A stretch of 64,000 nucleotides of DNA from Cladocopium goreaui. Its lineage: Eukaryota > Sar > Dinophyceae > Suessiales > Symbiodiniaceae. The stretch covers positions 103,501 through 167,500 of the forward strand of contig CAMXCT020000248.1 in NCBI GenBank assembly GCA_947184155.2. The letters are read 5' to 3'. A program made the translations under genes and the position numbers. The notes beneath the pieces were generated by a model that ran no database searches, was not told where the DNA came from, and worked only from the letters and a program-made list of their open reading frames with translations. The stretch's first letter is position 1, and each line of letters opens with the position of its first letter. Shown here one piece after another: positions 57,721-64,000 of this stretch.

Positions 57721-58430
57721 AAGAAGTTGGCCTACTTGGCGCAACCAAAAGCCGACTCGGGTCAAACTTGGCCGAGCTTGGGCCCAGCTTGAGCCCAACT
57801 GGGTCCAACACGGCGCAATTTGGGCATGTTTGGACGCAAGTTGGGCTTAGCACAGGGAACTTAGTGCATCTGGCGCTGAAGTTGGGCCCACGCCAGGCGC
57901 AATGTGGGCAACATGGCTTCACACGAACCCCCATCGAAGCCGAAGAAAAGTTGGAAATAGCGGTAAAACTGCAAAACTGTAAGTTTTCAGCGTGTCGCAT
58001 TGAATCTTCAAATTTAGTTCAGGTTGGGCCCAACTTGGGCCCGGCTGCCCCGAGGGCACAACAACTTTGCGCTATCTTGGACTGAGCTGGAGCCCAAGTT
58101 GGCACCCACGTCCAAAGTGGCACAACTTGGGGCCCTTTGGCGACAGCTTCACACCAAGGTGGGGTGCAAGGTGGGGTGAACGGCGACACAACAGGGGGAA
58201 CATGGCTTCTTGGGCCAGAAGTGGATCAACTTTAAAGTTGGGTGGAAGTTGCTTTGAAATGGGTGCGCCATCTTGGAGCCAAGTTGGGCCGAAGTTGGAG
58301 CCAAGTGGGCCTGGGTTGGGCCGAAGTTGTGTACGTCATCAAGGGGCACAACACCATCGCCAACAAAGTGAGTTGGGCCGAAGTTGGTGCCTTGCTGGCC
58401 GAAGCTGACCCCAAGTCGGGCCGGTGCATT
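57721..58430. repeat. stretch enriched in GTTGGGCC motifs
   Basis: TTGGGCC, TTGGGCCGAAGTTG and AACTTGGGCCC recur more than 20 times at irregular spacing, without a fixed unit. It lies 260 bp upstream of the gene B pore exon. Confidence 0.6.
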
Positions 58431-58690
58431 TGGACGTTTTGGGCCGATCTGCAAAAGGTGAAAATTACCACAAAGTCCCATGCACTTTTTGGTGACGGCG
58501 CTCGGGCGAACATGCCCCCCCCCCAGCTGAAGCTGTACCAGTCTGACAGATCTGTCCGTATCACTCGCTGCCAAACTACCACGCCTTGGCAGGCGGATTT
58601 AGCCTAAGATGCCCCCATGCGGTGGGCGAAGTTGTTGTAACTTGGTCTCTCCGTTCTTCAGTGGCAGCTTGGCTGTCGGTGTCCAGTCAG

Positions 58691-58827
58691 GTATGTTGAC
58701 GCTGTTCATGGCCATCACCAATGGTCTGAGTTGGGACGATGCTCTTCGGCCACTCCGGAACGTCTCCTATATTGCGGTGGCCTTGGTCGTGTGCTATGTG
58801 ACCCTGGCTGTCTTTGCTATCCTAAAT
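58691..58827 (+). CDS. gene B, pore loop and S6 exon (137 nt)
   Basis: After TCCAGTCAG, GT completes a Ser codon begun at 50878. It encodes MLTLFMAITNGLSWDD (filter TNGLSWDD) and S6 ending LAVFAILN. The likely donor is GC at 58828-58829. Length and phase equal the gene A exon. The filter differs from gene A only in Val to Leu and Glu to Asp. Confidence 0.88.
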
Positions 58828-58998
58828 GCCTCTTTGTTTGAACAAGTCTGTGTTTCTGCCGGTTGAGCTTGTGACTTTTCCAGGTGTTGTCGCCTAGACA
58901 CTTACATTGCCATGCCCTGTTTGTTTAGTGATTATCCCTTCTTGTTCTTTAGTCATCCTGGGCCCCCTCTTGCTGAAATCTCACAACCTTCAGCCCAG

Positions 58999-59010
58999 GT
59001 GGTGACTGGC
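58999..59010 (+). CDS. gene B, 12-nt micro-exon encoding VVTG
   Basis: GTGGTGACTGGC follows CCCAG and precedes GTGCCT. It joins AILN and VFCNTAIE in frame, as in gene A. Confidence 0.75.
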
Positions 59011-59085
59011 GTGCCTTGCCTGCTGAGTTGACATTTATTCAAAAGTGTTGGTTTGCTTTCTCTAAGCTTTGAACAGTCAAATCAG

Positions 59086-59169
59086 GTGTTTTGCAATACG
59101 GCGATCGAATCTGCGCATGCCGACAAAGAGGTGGCAACGATCAAGCAGGTTCGATCCAAAGATCAGCAG
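59086..59169 (+). CDS. gene B, post-S6 exon (84 nt)
   Basis: After AATCAG it encodes VFCNTAIESAHADKEVATIK and ends RSKDQQ; donor GC at 59170-59171. One residue differs from gene A. Confidence 0.85.
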
Positions 59170-59343
59170 GCTCGCAGGAGCAGGGGGATAGATCCAATAG
59201 ATGAACGTGTGTCAGAATGGAAGAGCCATCATCGCATAAGAACAGGCATCATAAGTCTCTTCTTCGGGCTTGGAACTTTGGAATCCTCGAGAATTGCTGC
59301 GACTGTACCGCCTTCATAATGGAATTAGTAGAAGCTCGGGCAG

Positions 59344-59409
59344 GTGGAGGCGTTGCGGCAAGTCTTTTCTGAGATTGACAATGCGAACAGAAATTTGGTG
59401 ACCTTCGAG
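59344..59409 (+). CDS. gene B, first EF-hand exon (66 nt, degenerate loop)
   Basis: After GGGCAG it encodes VEALRQVFSEIDNANRNLV then TFE; donor GC at 59410-59411. The loop keeps Asp at position 1 but has Ala at 3 and Arg at 5, so calcium binding is doubtful. Confidence 0.82.
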
Positions 59410-59671
59410 GCCGATCCCGGTATCTGGACAGTAGCCAGAAAATCTTGAGGTGTGGTTGTATGCTGGCGATGAACTGAATCAGAAATCAGACACAATGCAG
59501 GTTCTTTCTGGATCCCAATTTTTGAATTTATCGTTTTTGAAACTTGAGAGAATCGCAACACATGACCGCAGCCGAAGATGATTGCGCACTGCGCGTTTGA
59601 ATTCCTACAATTCCGATTTTGATGCTTTAAATAACCGAGCCTATGAAGATGGATGTGCGATCTCACGCGAG

Positions 59672-59748
59672 GAGATGGCTGACGCGATTTCCAGTGGTGA
59701 ACTTGCCAGCTTCATGGAAGCGATGGGCATCTCCACAGATGACATCAG
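59672..59748 (+). CDS. gene B, linker exon between EF-hands (77 nt)
   Basis: After CGCGAG it encodes EMADAISSGELASFMEAMG then ISTDDI plus two bases, followed by GA as donor. The split codon would read AGG (Arg) where gene A has TGG (Trp) if the next exon also begins with G. The downstream EF-hand exon is not in the window; the AT-rich island begins within 190 bp. Confidence 0.8.
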
Positions 59749-59934
59749 GATAGAACTGCACCCCTGAGATGTTTTTCGCCCCTGGTTTGGTATGCTGTCC
59801 TGCCCTCCGCGAGTGGCGCGTGTTTCCCAAATAGCGAAGCTATTGTTGGGGTTCTTACTTCAAGGGATGAGTTGGATAAGTGCGTTTTGGAGCGGGCATG
59901 TTGGTGCCGCTGCAGGGTGCCGCCGCAGGGTGAA
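59749..59934. other. gene B intron up to the island edge
   Basis: GC-balanced host-like DNA ending in CCGCTGCAGGGTGCCGCCGCAGGGTG. After this the sequence becomes A/T-dominated within a few bases. Confidence 0.5.
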
Positions 59935-59999
59935 AAAAATGTAAAAAACCACAGTTCATAGAAGTTTTTTAATTTCAATTATAGCAGTCTAAACACAGA

Positions 60000-60045
60000 T
60001 TTTTAATATTGTTGATTACTTCATTTTTTCAACAATATTAAAAAA
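60000..60045. terminator. perfect 16-bp inverted repeat near the island edge
   Basis: TTTTTAATATTGTTGA (60000-60015) and TCAACAATATTAAAAA (60030-60045, give or take one base) form a 16-bp stem with a 13-14 nt loop. It lies downstream of the leftward ORFs. It may be a transcription end signal, a replication or terminal structure of the element, or a palindrome without a role. Confidence 0.5.
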
Positions 60046-60063
60046 CTATAATGACAATAAAAA

Positions 60064-60187
60064 CAGTCAAGGCATAATTACCTCATTCATTTTTTCAAAA
60101 TTTTCAAAATCATCACTACTAACCATATATTACCTCTTTCATTTCTATAAATCATAAAAGTCAATACCTAATTACCTCATTCATTTT
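60064..60187. repeat. iteron-like direct repeats TAATTACCTCATTCATTTT
   Basis: Copies at 60075-60094 and 60169-60187, each preceded by AGTCAA. A looser copy, TATTACCTCTTTCATTT, lies at about 60128-60144. Spacing is 94 bp between the two good copies. Confidence 0.7.
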
Positions 60188-60199
60188 ATTAAAACCTAA

Positions 60200-60583
60200 C
60201 TACTGACTATTTAAGTTTGTTTGATGCTTCTCTGTTTTCTTATGCTTATAGTAATTTGCTTGGGTCATTGAACAATTACAAACAGAACAACTAACAATTT
60301 TAGATTTCAATGTGTTATTATAGTCCTGCTTCATTTTTCTATATTCTTCATCTTCTTCATATCTTTTTCTTTGAACCTCATTTCGTTTATGTTTATGTTT
60401 GTGATAACTGGTTTTTTTATCTGACAAGCACATTTTACAAGTTTTTAACCCTTCATCAAAATTATCAATGTCCATAGTTCTTTCACAAGTTTTACAGGTT
60501 TTATCATCCATATATCTTAAAACAGTCATTTTCTTAAATCTGTTTTCAGATTTTTTTGATATTTTTCGTGCATAGAAAATCAC
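60200..60583 (-). CDS. small zinc-finger protein of the viral-like island (127 aa)
   Basis: An intact frame. Residues about 30-53 hold two CxxC pairs (CKTCER and CKMCLS), a zinc-ribbon-like pattern. The middle is a highly charged His/Lys/Arg/Glu helix. The C-terminus has CSVCNCSMTQANYYKHKKTEKHQ-like spacing (Cys-x2-Cys then two His), a C2H2 finger common in proteins of giant viruses and Polinton-like viruses. The role is probably nucleic-acid binding. The upstream ATG used here gives an N-terminal Lys-rich extension; a second ATG (MTVLRYMDD) is equally possible. It is the leftmost gene of the leftward cluster. Confidence 0.7.
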   Translation of the reverse strand: MIFYARKISKKSENRFKKMTVLRYMDDKTCKTCERTMDIDNFDEGLKTCKMCLSDKKTSYHKHKHKRNEVQRKRYEEDEEYRKMKQDYNNTLKSKIVSCSVCNCSMTQANYYKHKKTEKHQTNLNSQ

Positions 60584-60704
60584 ATCATGACCTCATCCAT
60601 TCCATACCCAAAACAAAAACAAAAAACACCAACATAAAAAACAAAACAACAAGCCATAATAAAGACAATTTCCTCACCTTTAATAATCTTAATAATCCAT
60701 AAAT

Positions 60705-60896
60705 CTAATAAATAGTATTATTAGAATTATGTTGGTAGTAAATGTCTTCAATAATTATTAATTTAAAATGAAATGCTTGTATTCCTATGATACTATCTTT
60801 ATCTCGGTCTTCATCTATATCTTCCTGTATTTCTTCAACTGCTTTCTCTAATATTGTATCTATATTATCTTCATCTAAATATTCATCAAAAGTCAT
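60705..60896 (-). CDS. small acidic protein, unknown (63 aa)
   Basis: The N-terminal half is strongly acidic (MTFDEYLDEDNIDTILEKAV), followed by a hydrophobic tail. Its start overlaps the stop region of the next leftward ORF by 11 nt, which supports a compact viral-style gene pair. No family recognised. Confidence 0.5.
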   Translation of the reverse strand: MTFDEYLDEDNIDTILEKAVEEIQEDIDEDRDKDSIIGIQAFHFKLIIIEDIYYQHNSNNTIY

Positions 60897-61104
60897 TCAT
60901 AAAATAAATCTCTCTATAACTAAATTCATTTTCTCCATATTCCTTTTCTGGGAGTTTTGCCACTAATTGAACTTCAATATCGAGTTTAACTCTATAATTT
61001 AAATCATCTTCTACTTCTTCATAAATTAAAGATAATAATTCTTCTTGTTCTTCTGTTATTATATCTTCTATACTTTTCAAACTAAATGGCACTCCCTCTC
61101 TCAC
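60886..61104 (-). CDS. small acidic protein, unknown (72 aa)
   Basis: Contains IEDIITEEQEELLSLIYEEV and a beta-like stretch with VKLDIEVQLVAKL. It overlaps the downstream small ORF. The second half is A/T-rich, as is the whole island. No family recognised. Confidence 0.5.
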   Translation of the reverse strand: MREGVPFSLKSIEDIITEEQEELLSLIYEEVEDDLNYRVKLDIEVQLVAKLPEKEYGENEFSYREIYFMNDF

Positions 61105-61118
61105 AATACAGTATTCAA

Positions 61119-61316
61119 TTATATATATATATCTTTTTTTCTTGATTTCAAATGTCTTGTTATTTTCGGACCAAGTCTTGAAATCTTATATTTGTTTTGT
61201 ATTCTCTTTAATGCCTCAATATGATTACACTTAATTTTCAAATATTTAGGGCCTCCAATTTTATAAGAAGCAATTTTACTCAACACATCAACAGGTAAAT
61301 CCTTCACACAATCCAT
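61119..61316 (-). CDS. small basic protein with F-box-like N-terminus (65 aa)
   Basis: Begins MDCVKDLPVDVLSKIASYKI. The LPxDVLxKIxSY pattern resembles the first helix of an F-box, followed by a Lys/Arg-rich tail. The similarity is short, so the function is open. It is the first leftward gene, divergent from the polymerase across 117 bp. Confidence 0.5.
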   Translation of the reverse strand: MDCVKDLPVDVLSKIASYKIGGPKYLKIKCNHIEALKRIQNKYKISRLGPKITRHLKSRKKDIYI

Positions 61317-61433
61317 CCTACTAATATACTTAAATAACTATTCTTTAAGCATATATTCAAAGATTTAAAAAAAGCATTCTTTAAAAAAAAACTACTTAAA
61401 GATAAATTGACTAAATAACATATATAATATTAT
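61317..61433. promoter_or_regulatory. divergent promoter region between leftward ORFs and PolB
   Basis: A 117-bp, almost pure A/T interval between two divergent starts. TATATAATATTATATG abuts the PolB ATG, and ATTCTTTAAG occurs twice (about 61340 and 61376). It is taken as a shared promoter from layout; no element is proven. Confidence 0.4.
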
Positions 61434-64000
61434 ATGATGAAAAAAGTTATAGACTATCTATTGAGTAATGATTTAGCAGAAATACCAAAGAGAGGAAGAA
61501 AAGAATTAAAGCAAATAACAATAGATGATAAGAAATTCAGATACAACAAAGACAAACCCGTATCAAATGTGTTAACAAAGAAATTATTATCAGTAAAGAA
61601 AACTAATGAATACAGAAGTTATGCTTTAAACAAGGCAAAGGGTGCTTTCAATGAAGGGAGAGTAAGACAAATCCTGACTAAACACGCAATAAGAAACAAA
61701 TTCAGGGTCAGAGATATTCAATCAGCATTTAGAAGATATGCTAATTCAATCGTTTTAGAAAATAAACACTTTGAAGGGGAAAGAGGTTTAGAAATGATTG
61801 CGCACCAAAAACAAAGACTATTAGAATTTCTAAAAAAGAATAGAAGCATGAAACTTAACATAAGAACGGAAGGGTTGTTTGAAAAACCTGAGTATGATGA
61901 TGGAGGAAATGAAATTGGCAGTCAGGAACTTGTATATGCTTTACCTTCAACACGCTTTAATATTAGTAATGAAGATGAACTGACACAAGCATTAGAAGAT
62001 AGTGTTAAACAAATCTTATTACAAATACAAAATTTAGAAGCATCAACCTCTAATTTACGCTTTAAAAAGGTATTATCAATAACCATTCATTATGACAAAT
62101 ATGACCCAACAAGGGCAGGGAGATACATAGAACTACCAGAATGGATTAATTTAAAAAGGGCATGTATCAACATTAAAAACAAAGACCAAAAATGTTTTAG
62201 ATATTGTATTCAATCGGTAGTCTTTGACAAAATAAGCAAACATCACCCAGAAGAAATGTTTCACTACAATAAATTAAAAGATGATATTTTGAACTGGGAT
62301 GGCGTAAATTTTCCGACTGGTAATAGGGACATAGACAGATTTGAAGAGAACAATAAATTAGTGTCAATAAATGTTTTTGAACCTGATGACTGCTTAAATG
62401 ATAAAAAAAATCATATTACATAGAGGCACTAAAAATAGAAATGCTAAGTATGAGATTGATTTGTTAAAGGTCTATGATGAAGACAATAATTATCACTACG
62501 CCTTGGTTAGGAACAAAAGCAGATTATTAAACTGTCAAAGCAACAAGGATGATAGTAAAAAACATTATTGCCATCATTGTTTAAATCCTTTCTCAACAGA
62601 AAAGGCATATAAGAACCATCTTGAAAAGGGATGTATGGCATCAGACGGACAACAAACAAAGATGCCTGATAAAGACACTTATATAGAATTTGAAAAGCAT
62701 AATACTAAATTGCCTTGTCCTTTTGTAATCTATGGTGATTTTGAATGTCTAACCACTAACTCTAATACTGGCATAAAAGGCACATATCAAGAACATAAAC
62801 CGTGCGGTTATATGTTAAATGTAGTAAGCAGGATTGATAATACTTGCCAACCATACTTATACAGAGGTGAGGATTGTATGAAACAGTTTGTAGAAAAACT
62901 GACTGAAATTAAGAAAGATATATTTGAAAAAATGAATATGAATAAACCAATGGATGACTTAACAAACGAACAAAAATTAGAGTTTAAATTAGCATCTAAT
63001 TGCTACTTAATCATTGCCAGAGCAAATGAACTAAACATAGAACTAAACTAAAACAAAAGAATCGATGTAATAGCACAAAACAGCGAAAAGTTCATAACCT
63101 TTTCATTTGGCGCTTGTCAGTTTAAAGACATTTTTGCTTTCTTGACTGCTTCATTAGATAAGTTAGTTAGACTAAACAAATATGAAGGAAATGAAAAGAT
63201 TAAAGATTGGGAAACTCGTTTCAGATATACAAGCACCAACCCGTATATCAAATCTAAAACTGCTGACTGATAAGGGTGTATATCCCTATGACTATATGAA
63301 CTCATGGGATAAATTTGATGAAATAAAGCTACCAAAGAAAGAAGACTTTTATAGTCAATTATACGAAGAAAACATATATAACTGACAAAGACTACACCAG
63401 AGCAAATATTGTATGGAAACATTTTAACATTAAAAACCTTGGTGAATATCATGATTTGTATTTGATGACTGATGTATATTTACTGACTGATGTTTTTGAA
63501 AATTTTAGGGATATGTGCTTAAACTATTATGGTTTAGACCCAGCATATTATATCACTTTACCTAACTATTCTTGGAATGCCTTTTTATCATTGACAGGAG
63601 TTAGACTACAACAAATACACATAAAAGAAATGTATGAAATGATTGAAAATGGCTTAAGAGGAGGAATGACACAGTGCTCCTTCAAGAAAGTAGAAGCAAA
63701 CAATAAATACATGAATGAAGATTATGACAAATCTAAACCTTCATCGTACACAAGTTGTTTGGATGCTAGTAATCTTTACGGATTAGCAATGTGTAAGAAA
63801 CTTCCCTATGATGATTTTAAATGGCATTACGGTAGAATGGATGAAAAGAGAGTAATGAAATATTTTGATGATGATGACATAGGATACATATTGGAAGTTG
63901 ATTTAGATTATCCAAAAGAACTACATGATTTACATAAAGACTATCCACTAGCACCTGAAATCATGTGTATCAATGAGAATATGCTTTCACAAGTCCAAAA
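61434..64000 (+). pseudogene. protein-primed family B DNA polymerase, disrupted and running off the window
   Basis: N-terminal region in frame 1 of the gene (61434-62423) includes RYIELPEWINLKRACINI and KCFRYC, typical of Polinton/adintovirus polymerases. After an A8 run at about 62403 the reading moves to another frame (to 63051), with a CHHC...H finger near 62571-62634 and Exo I as VIYGDFECL (catalytic Asp and Glu at 62737-62745). A TAA at 63049 is followed in the same frame by RIDVIAQNSEKF. Two more frame changes occur near 63265 and 63378. The last frame, open to the window end, has Exo III as YLMTD near 63459, GLRGG near 63650 and polymerase motif A LDASNLYGLAM at about 63756-63790. Motifs B and C lie outside the window. 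The Exo II (Asn and Asp) block expected between Exo I and IDVIAQNSEKF is not found; only about 100 residues separate them. The enzyme would replicate a linear protein-capped genome and proofread. This copy looks inactive unless the breaks are sequencing errors in A-runs. Confidence 0.85.

Larger units (their letters stand above)
59935..64000 (+). mobile_element. AT-rich endogenous viral-like island (Polinton-like or adinto-like), left part
   Basis: The base composition drops sharply to roughly one-third G+C, and the gene style changes to short intronless, tightly packed frames. Four leftward ORFs are divergent from a rightward protein-primed family B DNA polymerase. Such a polymerase together with small zinc-binding proteins is characteristic of Polintons, Polinton-like viruses, adintoviruses and virophage-related elements. 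No capsid, packaging ATPase or integrase is visible, because the element continues beyond the window. No terminal inverted repeat can be checked for the same reason. The edge lies 190 bp beyond a gene B exon, so the element probably sits in a channel-gene intron. Confidence 0.75.

Noticed and set aside
63117..63452. 111-codon reverse frame opposite PolB
   Set aside because: Shadow of the polymerase coding strand in AT-rich DNA.
1..64000. tRNA, rRNA and spliced-leader genes
   Set aside because: No cloverleaf-like sequence, rRNA core phrase or dinoflagellate spliced-leader sequence was noticed on either strand; an Infernal or tRNAscan run would decide.

Overview
The window looks like nuclear DNA of a dinoflagellate (Symbiodiniaceae- or Polarella-like; genus not determined). 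The grounds are: genes cut into short exons by kilobase-scale introns whose donors are GC or GA as well as GT; single-domain voltage-gated cation channels with EF-hands; several decayed LINE-type retrotransposons; and more than half of the length taken up by mini- and microsatellites. I saw no tRNA, rRNA, spliced-leader or CRISPR locus.

Layout. 1-13.9 kb holds one convincing intact gene, a single-exon 318-residue protein at 6607-7563 with macrodomain-like signatures, in otherwise gene-free DNA with tandem repeats. 13.9-48.8 kb is read as one very stretched channel gene (gene A). Its S1-S5 exon at 13934-14953 is followed by a 17.3 kb intron holding a 7.3 kb LINE, a second truncated LINE and more than 5 kb of satellites. 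Then come the pore/S6 exon, a 12-nt micro-exon, a post-S6 exon, a degenerate EF-hand exon, a linker exon, a 13 kb repeat-filled intron (including nearly 2 kb of TAG-based repeats) and a canonical EF-hand exon at 48666.

49.8-59.75 kb is a second, head-to-tail channel gene (gene B) with the same exons. From pore/S6 onward the exon lengths match exactly in the two genes (137, 12, 84, 66 and 77 nt), as do the intron phases. Its last EF-hand exon is not in the window.

At about 59.93 kb the DNA turns abruptly AT-rich and changes character. Four small, tightly packed leftward ORFs, one with zinc-binding motifs, face a rightward protein-primed family B DNA polymerase that runs off the window. This is the hallmark of a Polinton-like virus, adintovirus or related self-synthesising element. 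It sits 190 bp past a gene B exon, so it is probably inside a gene B intron. The polymerase copy is broken by frame changes and lacks a recognisable Exo II block, so it looks like a decaying endogenous element. An assembly join cannot be excluded from sequence alone.

The gene products are not an operon. The two channels are paralogues predicted to act at a membrane as voltage- and perhaps calcium-gated cation channels. The LINE and PolB regions are mobile-element remnants lying in or beside their introns.
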